Under the pieces are notes generated by a model. The model had not been told where the DNA came from and did not search any database. It saw nothing but the letters and a program-made list of their open reading frames with translations. 64,000 bases of DNA from Bacteroidota bacterium. GTDB taxonomy: Bacteria > Bacteroidota > Bacteroidia > Chitinophagales > Chitinophagaceae. Positions within the stretch are counted from its first letter, which is position 1. The number at the start of each line of letters is the position of its first letter. This document shows, piece by piece, positions 38,638 through 48,031 of this stretch. The DNA is taken from NCBI GenBank assembly GCA_016715505.1, contig JADJZY010000005.1, forward strand, positions 124,001 through 188,000, read 5' to 3'. The position numbers and the translations under genes were made by a program.

Positions 38638-39655
38638 TCAGGTTTCTGTAATTGTACCGGTTTATAATGCCGAAGAGTACCTGGAAAAGGCCGTACATTC
38701 TATTCTTCAATTCGAAGAAGTTGTAGAGGTACTTTTGATTGAAGATGGTTCGCCGGATCATTCATTACAAATTGCTCAGGAACTTCAAAACCGATATCCC
38801 GGCAGGGTAAAACTATTGCAACATCCCGGCGGTATCAACAAAGGGGCCGGTGCGAGTAGAAACCTTGGATTAATAGAAGCCAAAGGAAATTATATCGCCT
38901 TTTTGGATGCAGATGATTTTTATTTGCCCACCCGATTTGACCATGAAAGAATCATATTTAAACAGCACCCGGATGCTGAAGGGGTGTATGGTGCTATCGG
39001 TGTTCATTTTTATTCAGATAAAGCCCGCGATACATTTTGTAAACAAATGAATATTCCCATTTCGGAAGCTGAAAAATATTTAACAACCATTCAGGAGAAC
39101 CTACAACCGGAGGAAGTCTTTGATGCGCTTTGGGGAGTAGTTCGGAAAAATACCGGTTACTTTTCTCTAGATGCATTTACGATTCAAACATCGGCCATAC
39201 GCAAACATCAATTGCAATTTGATGAAACCTTGCGCCTACATCAGGATACAGAGTTCCTTTGTCGTTGCGCCTATTTCTGTAAATTATACGCCGGTAGTAT
39301 TCATGATGCGGTTTCCATGCGAGGGGTACATGAGGAGAATAGAATGATCACTATTCGCAATGTTCGTCAAACGGCCTATCATCGTTTTCTGTTTTATGAG
39401 GTCGTGGAGCAATGGGCTCAAAAAAATAAATTACCTGCTATCTATTTGAATCATTTTAAAATTCAAAAATGGGTGCATGCTTTGTCGAAAGAATCTTTTT
39501 GGAAACGGGTGACAAGCTATTTGAGGATCAGAGTGATCGAAAAGGATTTTTTTAAACGACGATTGTTTAAACCTGTGCATCAAAAACTATTTGAACATGC
39601 CTTTTTACGAAAAGTATATATGAAATGGGTGATGTCATTTTTGAAAAAGGATTAA
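38630..39655 (+). CDS. GT2 glycosyltransferase
   Basis: A 341-residue GT-A enzyme overlapping the previous gene by 8 bp. It has VSVIVPVYNAEEYLEKAVHSI (about 5-25), IEDGSPDHS (about 37-45), GASRNLGL and the metal-binding FLDADDFYLPTR (about 89-100). A later HQDTEFLCR segment supplies the conserved acidic pair. The C-terminus is rich in Lys, Arg, Phe and Trp and may contact the membrane. It adds one sugar of the repeat unit; donor unknown. Confidence 0.9.
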   Translation: MFDQVSVIVPVYNAEEYLEKAVHSILQFEEVVEVLLIEDGSPDHSLQIAQELQNRYPGRVKLLQHPGGINKGAGASRNLGLIEAKGNYIAFLDADDFYLPTRFDHERIIFKQHPDAEGVYGAIGVHFYSDKARDTFCKQMNIPISEAEKYLTTIQENLQPEEVFDALWGVVRKNTGYFSLDAFTIQTSAIRKHQLQFDETLRLHQDTEFLCRCAYFCKLYAGSIHDAVSMRGVHEENRMITIRNVRQTAYHRFLFYEVVEQWAQKNKLPAIYLNHFKIQKWVHALSKESFWKRVTSYLRIRVIEKDFFKRRLFKPVHQKLFEHAFLRKVYMKWVMSFLKKD

Positions 39656-39658
39656 GTC

Positions 39659-40774
39659 ATGAGGGTCTATCAAACGATTCATAAATACCGACCGCATATT
39701 CCACTCTTCGAAGCGAGGCATGGAATCAGCGATGATTCTCAACTCAGTTTTGCAGAATTACAAGCTCTTATCATTCAAGATGGATATGCCGCTGCCTATA
39801 TTCTGGAGCCTGCTTTACATGGAAAAACCGACGAAGTATTTTATACCATTTGGGATTACGAGCGACTTCAATTTTTATGGGCGAAAGAACATGGCTTAAA
39901 TACCACGGATTTAAACCTTATCAAAAAAGCGCAAATTGATTGGTTTAAACCGGATGTGTTTTATAATATGTCGGCATTTCGCGACGATCAATTTATTCAG
40001 CGATATCCTTTGCCTAAAAATGTTTTAAAAGTGAGCTGGTTTGGCGTAGTGCAGGCATGGCCGGAAATGCATGAAGACTATGATATCCGTTTGACTTTAC
40101 ACAAGCCTTATCTAGAAATTTGGAAACAAAAAAATTTGACTTCCTATGAAATGCAACCATCTTTTTGTGATTACTGGGATTCTCTACGAAAGCCTGAACC
40201 GCAAATAGATTTTATGGCTTATGGCCAATGTGTATCCGGATTTTTTAGTCATCGTAACGCCATTTTCGAAGAGATGCTCAAACATCATGATGAATATGAC
40301 ATGCAGTTTTATTTGCAGTACAAAGAAGAATTTGCTCCACTCATCAATGTGAAATTTTTAAGAAGGATTACACGACGTCGGGTATTTCCGACGCCCAATA
40401 TCGAAAAGTATGCACGTGAACCTCTGTATGGTTCAACCTTGTATGAGAAAGTGGCAAATTCAAAATACACAGTAAACGCTTATGGAAATTTTAATACCCA
40501 TTTTAAAAGTAATATGCGTTTGTTTGAAGCAATAGGATGCGGGAGTATTCTGCTTTCGGAAAATGGGCCCTATCCGGATGGTTTTGTAGAAGGTGAAAAT
40601 TATATTGGATATGATACCGTGGGTCAACTGATTAAAAGATTGCTCGAACTGCAAGCCAATTATCCTCAATTGCGTAAAGAAATGGAACCACATATGGATC
40701 GCGTGAGAAAACAATATTCTAAACATAACCAATGGCTGCGATTTTGCGAGGTCGTTCAGAAACAGATAGTATGA
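39659..40774 (+). CDS. CgeB-like glycosyltransferase
   Basis: A 371-residue GT-B-type enzyme. The C-terminal part has NMRLFEAIGCGSILLSENGP (about 280-299), followed by YIGYDTVGQLIKRLLEL, typical of the CgeB/Glyco_trans_1_2 group. A region RRITRRRVFPTPNIEKYA, which may be membrane- or nucleotide-contacting, lies at about residue 230. The N-terminal half is divergent. It overlaps the next acetyltransferase gene by 4 bp. Its substrate is unknown. Confidence 0.8.
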   Translation: MRVYQTIHKYRPHIPLFEARHGISDDSQLSFAELQALIIQDGYAAAYILEPALHGKTDEVFYTIWDYERLQFLWAKEHGLNTTDLNLIKKAQIDWFKPDVFYNMSAFRDDQFIQRYPLPKNVLKVSWFGVVQAWPEMHEDYDIRLTLHKPYLEIWKQKNLTSYEMQPSFCDYWDSLRKPEPQIDFMAYGQCVSGFFSHRNAIFEEMLKHHDEYDMQFYLQYKEEFAPLINVKFLRRITRRRVFPTPNIEKYAREPLYGSTLYEKVANSKYTVNAYGNFNTHFKSNMRLFEAIGCGSILLSENGPYPDGFVEGENYIGYDTVGQLIKRLLELQANYPQLRKEMEPHMDRVRKQYSKHNQWLRFCEVVQKQIV

Positions 40775-41238
40775 AAGAAGTGATGATTCATCCAAAAGCG
40801 GATGTGCAATCTGTCAATATTGGACAGGGAACCCGCATCTGGCAGTTTTGTGTCGTACTTGCACAGGCCCAAATTGGGGAAGATTGTAATATCAACTGTC
40901 AGGTGCTCATCGAAAATGATGTACGCATTGGAAACAGAGTGACCCTGAAGCCGGGTGTACAAATATGGGATGGCGTGGAATTGGAAGATGATGTATTTAT
41001 CGGTCCTAATGCCACGTTTACCAACGACCTTTTTCCGAAATCCGGAAATCGACAATTTCAACTCAAAAGAACACTTGTTAAAAAGGGGGCATCCATTGGA
41101 GCCAATGCAACGATTCTTGCCGGAATCACCATTGGCGAACATGCGCTCATTGGAGCAGGTTCGGTTGTAACAAAGGATGTTCCTCCATATGAAATCTGGA
41201 TTGGCAATCCGGCAAAATTTTTACGTAAGAATGATTAA
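40771..41238 (+). CDS. FdtC/WxcM-like dTDP-sugar N-acetyltransferase
   Basis: A 155-residue left-handed beta-helix acetyltransferase from the ATG at 40771. It starts with the WxcM-N/FdtC signature VNIGQGTRIWQFCVV (about 13-27), then INCQVLIENDV, VFIGPNATFTND, and a C-terminal GSVVTKDVPPYEIWIGNPAK. Members acetylate the 3-amino group of dTDP-3-amino-3,6-dideoxyhexoses. It is directly followed, with 8 bp overlap, by a DegT aminotransferase, so the pair completes the Fuc3NAc/Qui3NAc route begun by the ketoisomerases at 25.7 kb. Confidence 0.87.
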   Translation: MKEVMIHPKADVQSVNIGQGTRIWQFCVVLAQAQIGEDCNINCQVLIENDVRIGNRVTLKPGVQIWDGVELEDDVFIGPNATFTNDLFPKSGNRQFQLKRTLVKKGASIGANATILAGITIGEHALIGAGSVVTKDVPPYEIWIGNPAKFLRKND

Positions 41239-42340
41239 ATTTTTAGACCTTCAACAGGTCAATCTTAAACATGCCCCCGAAATTGAATCACGACTTCTGA
41301 ATGTATTTCGGAGTGGATGGTATTTGTTGGGTGAGCAAAATCAAATTTTCGAGAACAACCTGAAAGCTTATATCGGGGTACCTCATGCCATAGGTGTGGC
41401 CAATGGATTGGATGCCTTACGTCTGATTTTAAAAGCCTATATCGAGTTGGGAGTGATGAAGCCTGGCGACGAAGTGATTGTTCCGGCCAACACCTATATC
41501 GCATCATTGCTGGCCATTACCGATAATGGATTGATACCTGTTTTGGTAGAGCCCGATGAAAATACTTGTAATATAGATATCCAACAGATTGAGGCAAACA
41601 TTACCTCCCGTACTAAGGCAATTATGATTGTGCATTTGTATGGGCGAATTGTTTTTGACGAAATGCTGAAGGAATTATGTCAAAAATATCAACTCAAATT
41701 GATTGAAGACAATGCACAGGCCATTGGTGCCCGGTATGGAAATATTCGAAGTGGCGCATTGGGCGATGCGGCGGGATTTAGTTTTTACCCGGGAAAAAAC
41801 TTAGGTGCATTGGGCGACGCCGGTGCGGTTACTTGTCACGATGATGAACTAGCCACCCTCATTCGAGCCCTGGCCAATTATGGTTCTTCTAAAAAGTATA
41901 TCAACGATTATACAGGTCTGAATAGTCGTTTAGATGAATTGCAGGCAGCAGTGTTGGATGTAAAATTAAAATTCATTGATGATGAAAATGCACAGCGCCG
42001 ACAAATTGCCAAACGTTATTTATCTGAGATTAAAAATGAAGAAATTCTCTTGCCGCAAATGCCGGTCAATGAAGATGAGCATGTATGGCATTTGTTTGTG
42101 ATTCGTTCCAAAAAACGCAATCAACTTCAACAATATTTGACCGATCATCAAATTCAAACCCTCATTCATTATCCGCTTCCACCACATCTTCAAAAGGCTT
42201 ACGAGTATCTTAATAAAAAGCCCGGCGATTATCCGATTACGGAACAGATGGCTGAAACTTGTTTGAGTTTGCCTATTTGGCCAGGACTTACTGATGCAGA
42301 TGTTGCAAAGGTGATTCAGGTGATCAATGATTTTAAGTAA
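41231..42340 (+). CDS. FdtB/QdtB-like PLP sugar aminotransferase
   Basis: The ATG at 41231 (MIKFLDLQQVNLKH) is chosen; the frame extends upstream only through the previous gene. The 369-residue DegT-fold enzyme has GSGWYLLGEQ-type entry, ANGLDALRLILKAY, VIVPANTYIASLLAI, LIEDNAQAIGARYG and the PLP lysine in FYPGKNLGALGDAG (about 184-197). It fits transaminases that act on 3-keto sugars (FdtB, QdtB). With FdtA-like and FdtC-like proteins in the same transcript it should make a dTDP-3-acetamido-3,6-dideoxyhexose. Confidence 0.88.
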   Translation: MIKFLDLQQVNLKHAPEIESRLLNVFRSGWYLLGEQNQIFENNLKAYIGVPHAIGVANGLDALRLILKAYIELGVMKPGDEVIVPANTYIASLLAITDNGLIPVLVEPDENTCNIDIQQIEANITSRTKAIMIVHLYGRIVFDEMLKELCQKYQLKLIEDNAQAIGARYGNIRSGALGDAAGFSFYPGKNLGALGDAGAVTCHDDELATLIRALANYGSSKKYINDYTGLNSRLDELQAAVLDVKLKFIDDENAQRRQIAKRYLSEIKNEEILLPQMPVNEDEHVWHLFVIRSKKRNQLQQYLTDHQIQTLIHYPLPPHLQKAYEYLNKKPGDYPITEQMAETCLSLPIWPGLTDADVAKVIQVINDFK

Positions 42341-42391
42341 ACAAATAAATCGAACGCCGTTTCCCTTTATAGGCAGGAAATTTAGCCTTGT

Positions 42392-43330
42392 ATGTCTATA
42401 TTAAATCCCAATCAATTGACTAATCAAGCACTGGTTACCATTGGTGTCGCGTCTTATAACCATGCGCGATATATTTGTGAAACGCTCAACAGTATTCTTC
42501 ATCAGTCCTATCAAAATCTCGAGGTCATCATTCACGATGATTCTTCGAAAGATGAATCGATTGAAGTGATTGAGAATTGGTTAAGGCTTCATGGTGACGA
42601 TCGTTTCAGACTTATTAAAAATATTGAAAATGTAGGTGTTTGTAAATCATTAAACCGAATCATTGATAGTAGCCAAGGAGAATATCTCGCATTTATCGCT
42701 TCTGATGATCGTTATCTGCCAGATTTTGTCATGAATCGAGTACATCACCTCACATCATCTTCAGCCGATGTGGGAATAGTTTATTCTCCAACCTATTTGA
42801 TGAACGAACAAGGAGAACGAATTGGTGTTGAAGAGCGAAACCTTTGGCCAAGTGGATGGATTTTTGAAGAGATGTGTCAATTGAATAACTCCATTTGTAA
42901 ACCGTTTACTTCGTTAGTACGTCGCAAAGTATATGAACAGATTGGTCCATACGATGAAACACTCATCTTTGAAGATTTGGATTTTTTTTTCCGGGCAAGC
43001 AAACAATGGCAAATCAAATTCGTCACAGAAATAGATACCGAATATCGTGTGTTGGCCAATAGTCTCGGAACCACTTTAATGAGCACTGCACGTGGTTTAG
43101 ACGGGATGTCTGTCGTTTTACAAAAACAACTCGGTGTAAGCCATGAAACAGATTTATGGATAGCACGTCGTTTGCGAAAAATCGCCATGCGTAAAAAGGA
43201 TTTGGGTTTTTCAGCTTGGCAAAACGATTTGAAAATTTCCAATCGTTATCATCATTCAATGCTGGATTATCTTTATTTGTATGCTTATCCAGTCATGGAT
43301 TTGTTCCGGAAAAAAAAGGAGCAATCGTAG
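42392..43330 (+). CDS. GT2 glycosyltransferase
   Basis: A 312-residue GT-A transferase, 51 bp after the previous stop. It has VTIGVASYNHARYICETLNSI (in part, about 15-34), IHDDSSKDES (about 47-56) and AFIASDDRYLPDF (about 87-99), with the metal-binding DD pair. EDLDFFFRASK gives the distal acidic motif. Its C-terminus is basic. The next gene begins 1 bp after its stop. Donor unknown. Confidence 0.88.
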   Translation: MSILNPNQLTNQALVTIGVASYNHARYICETLNSILHQSYQNLEVIIHDDSSKDESIEVIENWLRLHGDDRFRLIKNIENVGVCKSLNRIIDSSQGEYLAFIASDDRYLPDFVMNRVHHLTSSSADVGIVYSPTYLMNEQGERIGVEERNLWPSGWIFEEMCQLNNSICKPFTSLVRRKVYEQIGPYDETLIFEDLDFFFRASKQWQIKFVTEIDTEYRVLANSLGTTLMSTARGLDGMSVVLQKQLGVSHETDLWIARRLRKIAMRKKDLGFSAWQNDLKISNRYHHSMLDYLYLYAYPVMDLFRKKKEQS

Positions 43331-43331
43331 T

Positions 43332-45647
43332 ATGAAAATATTATACATCTGTAATGAATATCCTCCCCACCTGCATGGTGGCATCGGGAGTTTTACCCGT
43401 GATATTGCAGAGGCCATGTATCAAAAAGGACATGAAGTCGCCGTTTGGGGTGTATATCCTGAATTGGATTATTGTAAAGAGGAGTGTATCAATGGAGTTA
43501 GGGTTTATCGTTTGCAAGGCCGCAAAGATTCCGGCCGGCTCAATGCCGTTCTATACCGATATGAGTTATATCGACAATTAAAACGTTTTTTAGATAAACG
43601 TCACTTTGATATTGTAGAATGTCAGGAGTGGCGCGGACTCTTGCCGCTGGGTCTAAACCATCCGGGATTTATCGTTCGATTACACGGCGCAGCAGTTTTT
43701 TTTGATCATTTGCTCAATCGAGTTGGTGGGCGTTTGTCACATCTTTTTGAAAAATCGATGATGAAACAATCGAAAAATCTGATTGCTGTTTCGGATTTTT
43801 GTGGGAGGGAAACGCTTAAGATTTGTGATATTCAAAAAGCGTATGAAGTCATTTATAATGCAGTAAACTCCAAAAAATTAGCATCCTTCTCGCAGAAGTA
43901 TCATACCGTGCCGGGTAAGATTGTATTCGCGAATACAGTAACACCCAAAAAGGGGGTATTTGAATTGGTAAAAGCATTTGAAATCATCGTTCAAAAATTC
44001 CCACATGCTCAATTGTATATCATTGGAAAATTGGAATACCATCAGCAAGGTAAGAATATCATGAACCTGCTCCTGGGGACCGTTGATCCAAAATGGCATT
44101 CATCCATTCATATCACCGGTTGGCTGGATTCTGCCGATGCAGTTTACCGTCATTTGGCCGAAGCAGAAGTGTGTGTGTATCCTTCTCATATGGAAGGATT
44201 TGGGATTGCCCCGGTAGAGCCAATGGCAATGGGCAAACCAGTATTATTCATGCAAAATGGTCCGGGGCCGGAAGTGATTGAAGATCATGTTTCCGGATTG
44301 CTTATAGATTCAACTCGTCCGGAATCGATTGCGAATGGCATCGAGCAGGTTTTTAATAACCATGATTTGGCACTTAAGTTAGGAAAGGAAGCCATAAAAC
44401 GGGTGCAATTACTCTTTGATAAGGAAACGGTATTCGCCAACCAAAATGAAATATATTATACCAACCTCATTGGAAATTCGTTGCCAGCCAGTCGATCGTT
44501 TGAGGCAAAAAAAATCTTGTTTGTTTGTAATGAGTACCCACCTGCATTGCATGGAGGCATTGGTATTTTCGTGAAAAATGTAGCTGAGGCAATGGTCAAG
44601 CAGGGCCACCAAGTCTTGGTTGTTGGCACTTATGTGCAAATGGAAAAAACTGACGAATGGATTGAAGGGGTGCGTATTGTCCGGCTCCCGGTTGAGAAGC
44701 CTGATGCTTCTCTGTCATCCTTTCAAATACTAATGCGATCGTATCGGTCAAAAAGAAAATTATCAGATGCCATTGCCCGTTTCGAAAAAGAATTTAAACC
44801 TGATTGGATTGAATCTTTTGATTGGGACGGCCCACTGGCTTATAAACCCAAGTCGCCCCTCATCGTGCGTTTACATGGCAGCCATACCGCACATGCCATT
44901 CAATTAAAAGAGAAAAAAAGTAAATGGACGGCCTTCTGGGAGAAAAGGAATTACCGAATGGCCAATAAATTGGTAACCGTATCGGACTATATCCTTAAAA
45001 GTAGCATGTATGCCTTTGGAAAACCCAATGTATGTGTCGAAAGAATTTATAACTCTTACAATGATACCTTATTTCAGCCAGGCGATCCAGCGATGCGTGA
45101 TTATCGTTGCATTCTGTATCCGGGTAAATTTCATGAACGCAAAGGGGTTTTTGAATTGTTCCGAATATTAAAACATGTCTTTGAGCGGGATGCAAGCGCT
45201 TATTTCATTTTTGTGGGGCACCATTCCAAGTCTAATCAACAAACCCTTTTGGATCTCATACCAGAAACTCATCATCATCGTATTCAATTCATTCCGGCTG
45301 TACCCCAACAAGAATTATTGCCCCTGTATCAAAGGGCCGGGATTGTGATCATTCCATCCAGGGTTGAAGCTTTTGGATTAACTGCCATCGAAGCTATGGC
45401 ATGCGGTGCAGCTACTATCATGTCGGATGTTTCGGCTGCCAGGGAAATAATTGATGATGACTTAAATGGAATTTTGATTAATCCATTGAATACCGAAGAA
45501 AGCGCTCATCGAATTTTGAGCTTATTAAAAGCCCCGGATTTATTAAAGAAAATTGGCGATGCAGCTACCCTGAAAGTGAGAAAAAAATTTGCCGGTAGTC
45601 AAGTAATGGCTGAAAATATGGCTTGTTATTTGGAAACAGCCGGATAA
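43332..45647 (+). CDS. Fused double GT4 glycosyltransferase
   Basis: A 771-residue protein made of two complete GT4 enzymes in tandem. The halves start with nearly the same words: KILYICNEYPPHLHGGIGSF at residue 2 and KILFVCNEYPPALHGGIGIF at about residue 392. Each contains an acceptor-side domain, a (P/S)x-V-S-D linker (LIAVSDFCG and LVTVSDYIL), and a donor site with E-x7-E (EGFGIAPVEPMAMGKP and EAFGLTAIEAMACGAA). It probably adds two sugars in succession. The duplication is internal, since both halves resemble each other. No other protein in the locus shows this layout. Confidence 0.9.
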   Translation: MKILYICNEYPPHLHGGIGSFTRDIAEAMYQKGHEVAVWGVYPELDYCKEECINGVRVYRLQGRKDSGRLNAVLYRYELYRQLKRFLDKRHFDIVECQEWRGLLPLGLNHPGFIVRLHGAAVFFDHLLNRVGGRLSHLFEKSMMKQSKNLIAVSDFCGRETLKICDIQKAYEVIYNAVNSKKLASFSQKYHTVPGKIVFANTVTPKKGVFELVKAFEIIVQKFPHAQLYIIGKLEYHQQGKNIMNLLLGTVDPKWHSSIHITGWLDSADAVYRHLAEAEVCVYPSHMEGFGIAPVEPMAMGKPVLFMQNGPGPEVIEDHVSGLLIDSTRPESIANGIEQVFNNHDLALKLGKEAIKRVQLLFDKETVFANQNEIYYTNLIGNSLPASRSFEAKKILFVCNEYPPALHGGIGIFVKNVAEAMVKQGHQVLVVGTYVQMEKTDEWIEGVRIVRLPVEKPDASLSSFQILMRSYRSKRKLSDAIARFEKEFKPDWIESFDWDGPLAYKPKSPLIVRLHGSHTAHAIQLKEKKSKWTAFWEKRNYRMANKLVTVSDYILKSSMYAFGKPNVCVERIYNSYNDTLFQPGDPAMRDYRCILYPGKFHERKGVFELFRILKHVFERDASAYFIFVGHHSKSNQQTLLDLIPETHHHRIQFIPAVPQQELLPLYQRAGIVIIPSRVEAFGLTAIEAMACGAATIMSDVSAAREIIDDDLNGILINPLNTEESAHRILSLLKAPDLLKKIGDAATLKVRKKFAGSQVMAENMACYLETAG

Positions 45648-45740
45648 ATACCCGGCTTGATCACAATCAAAAAAATTAAAGCAGTTTTGAAAAAAGTATT
45701 GAGAGAAAATGATGATAGTTGCTAACGCGTTTATGGATCC

Positions 45741-46757
45741 ATGTTGAGTTTGGGTATTGTCATATGTACTTATCAACGACCGGAGAAACTGAGGAGTTTG
45801 ATTAAAAATATTTTACATGCAGATTCAATTCCACAGGAAATTATAGTTGTTGATGCATCGCCGGAAATATATCAGGCAGGGATCGATGAGCAAGGCGTTC
45901 AGGTTATTAAGTCCAATCATGCCAATCAGCCCTATCAACGATATGTGGGGTATTTAGCTGCAAAGTCTGATCTATTGCTCTATTTGGATGATGATATGGA
46001 AATCGTGCATCCGAATTTTATAAATGTCATTCTGAATATCTTTGTACAACGACCTCAAATAAGCGGAGTCGCTTTGCATTTTACCAATAAACAACCCATC
46101 AATGCGCTTTCAGACATTCCAACATCTAATCTGTTTCGGAAAAATGGAATGTTTAAACGTTTGAAAAACAAACTGAGCGGATATCCCGATTTGCCGGCTG
46201 GCCAATTAGGATGGTGTGGAAACAGGGGGCCACAACCTTCGGGTGGAGGATTTACCCAATGGTTAAGCGGCGGTGCTTTTGTCGCAAAAAGAAATTGTTT
46301 GTATCAAAATTTTAATTTTCAATTGTTTGATCTTTTCGAACAAAAAAGAGGAATGGGAGAAGATGCATTGTTGGGTTATACCCTGCATCATCAGGCACCG
46401 CTTTATTATCATCCGGAATTGCTTTTTTATCACAATGATGAAAACGAAAGTCATTATTCCCTCAATCATTTTTTATATGCCCGTAGGGTCTTGTTTTCGC
46501 GTTTGTTTATGTCGCTCGAAGTTCAACGTTTAAATCAATCCTCGGGTTTTCCAGCCCTTTTGCATTATCATTGGTATAGCCTTTTCCGTATTGGGGGGTA
46601 TGTCCTGAATTTTTTGAGGCATCCTGATGCACGTCGCAAAAACACCTTATTAGGAAGTTTACGTGGTTGGCTTGATACATTATCCTTTAAATTTGAGCGT
46701 TCAGGAAAAAGAAATCAATACTGGATGCATGAAGCGTCCCAAAACATCAATCTGTGA
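45741..46757 (+). CDS. GT2 glycosyltransferase
   Basis: A 338-residue GT-A enzyme preceded by a 93-bp gap. It has LGIVICTYQRPEKLRSLIKN (about 4-23), IVVDASPEI, and the metal motif LLLYLDDDMEIVHPNF (about 74-89). A characteristic GGGFTQWLSGGAFVAKR segment (about 172-188) precedes MGEDALLGY, the distal acidic site. It is one of the better-conserved transferases here; the following gene overlaps by 4 bp. Specificity is unknown. Confidence 0.87.
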   Translation: MLSLGIVICTYQRPEKLRSLIKNILHADSIPQEIIVVDASPEIYQAGIDEQGVQVIKSNHANQPYQRYVGYLAAKSDLLLYLDDDMEIVHPNFINVILNIFVQRPQISGVALHFTNKQPINALSDIPTSNLFRKNGMFKRLKNKLSGYPDLPAGQLGWCGNRGPQPSGGGFTQWLSGGAFVAKRNCLYQNFNFQLFDLFEQKRGMGEDALLGYTLHHQAPLYYHPELLFYHNDENESHYSLNHFLYARRVLFSRLFMSLEVQRLNQSSGFPALLHYHWYSLFRIGGYVLNFLRHPDARRKNTLLGSLRGWLDTLSFKFERSGKRNQYWMHEASQNINL

Positions 46758-48031
46758 GCAGTCAGTTTACCATATCAACCCAGATGAATACAAGCCAAAG
46801 TAATTCCTTTGCGGGCATTCAATCTTTGTTGAATTTATTCACCTTTTTCGTGGTGTTCCCCGCTTTGGATGTCATGGGGAATTCGGTTACTTTTTATATC
46901 TTTTTATATATCATATTTAGTGTAGGCACATTTTGGTCAGCTTCGTTCAAGGCAAAGAGTTTATTGTTCCTCTTTTTGGGTGTTGTCCTGCTTTCTACGA
47001 TTTTAGCGCCCCACGACCGGATTCGGGAAAAAACCTTTACCAGTGGTTTTATTATCAGTATTCAATTCACGTATTGGATTTTATTGGCCTGTTTTATGGT
47101 GGTATTTCGAAATAAAATCAGTCTATATGAATTGAGTAAATGGGTTTTTTACGGGGTAATTGCTGCCGTAGTTGGATATTTTGTGGTCGTATTGAAAGTT
47201 GGGGGAGGGGGTGTGTTTATTAACACCAAAATGCCCCGAAACGCCTATGTATTTACCATGTTGTGTTCCATGCCCTTATCGTTTTATTACCTCATGCAGC
47301 GTTATTCGAAGTATGCAGTGTATTTTATTTTATTGTGTTTCATGGTTGCACTTCTGCTGACCAACGGACGTTCGGGGGCCATCATCATCATGCTCGAATC
47401 CATTTTCGTTTTTATCCTGTTTAATCCCGGCTTATTAAAATTTTTGAAAGTATTACTGGCTCCGATCATCCTACTGGTATTGTTCGTTCAGTCTGATGCC
47501 GTTCAGCCTTATATGGAAAGTTTTGCCGAAAAAGTAGAACCCTTGAGTCCTCGATTGGCTAGTTTGATTTTGGGAGAGGACGAAGGTGATCTTTCGCAGG
47601 ATAAATCTTGGTTGCACCGGAAGTTGATGATCGACAAAAGCCTTGAAATCTTTGAGGAATTTCCTTTATTAGGAATTGGCGCCACCAATTTTTCCAAATT
47701 TGATTCTGAATTGGAAACTTTCGATGAAGATCGATATTCCCGATTGGGTAACCACGACCGGGATTGGTACAATAATCGTTCGGCCCATAATACTTATGTG
47801 CAGATATTAAGTGAATTTGGGGCTATCGGATTGGCAATTTTTCTCATTCTTTTACTGATTCCGCTCACTCATTTAGTCAAACTGTTATTCAATAATGAGT
47901 TTAAAATTCATCACCTTCCGTTAATCAGTTTAATGGGGATGTCTATCCACTTCTATGCCATCTCCACCATTACCGGTGCAGTTCCCTGGATGATACTTGG
48001 GCTCGCCATCGCCTGTACCTACCGTAAATGA
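46754..48031 (+). CDS. O-antigen ligase/polymerase family membrane protein
   Basis: The GTG at 46754 overlaps the previous stop; an in-frame ATG at 46784 is an alternative start. The 425-residue protein has about ten transmembrane helices, with a large periplasmic loop (about 255-340). That loop bears LLGIGATNFSKF and HNTYVQILSEFGAIGL, the Wzy_C/WaaL family signature (H-N-x-Y-x-Q-x-L-x-E-x-G). Family members polymerise repeat units or ligate the finished glycan to lipid A core or protein. It lies among glycosyltransferases, so it could do either job. Confidence 0.87.
   Translation: MSSQFTISTQMNTSQSNSFAGIQSLLNLFTFFVVFPALDVMGNSVTFYIFLYIIFSVGTFWSASFKAKSLLFLFLGVVLLSTILAPHDRIREKTFTSGFIISIQFTYWILLACFMVVFRNKISLYELSKWVFYGVIAAVVGYFVVVLKVGGGGVFINTKMPRNAYVFTMLCSMPLSFYYLMQRYSKYAVYFILLCFMVALLLTNGRSGAIIIMLESIFVFILFNPGLLKFLKVLLAPIILLVLFVQSDAVQPYMESFAEKVEPLSPRLASLILGEDEGDLSQDKSWLHRKLMIDKSLEIFEEFPLLGIGATNFSKFDSELETFDEDRYSRLGNHDRDWYNNRSAHNTYVQILSEFGAIGLAIFLILLLIPLTHLVKLLFNNEFKIHHLPLISLMGMSIHFYAISTITGAVPWMILGLAIACTYRK

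Noticed and set aside
40756..41142. 128-residue open frame antisense to the FdtC-like gene
   Set aside because: It is a shadow of the clear hexapeptide acetyltransferase on the plus strand and has no independent features.
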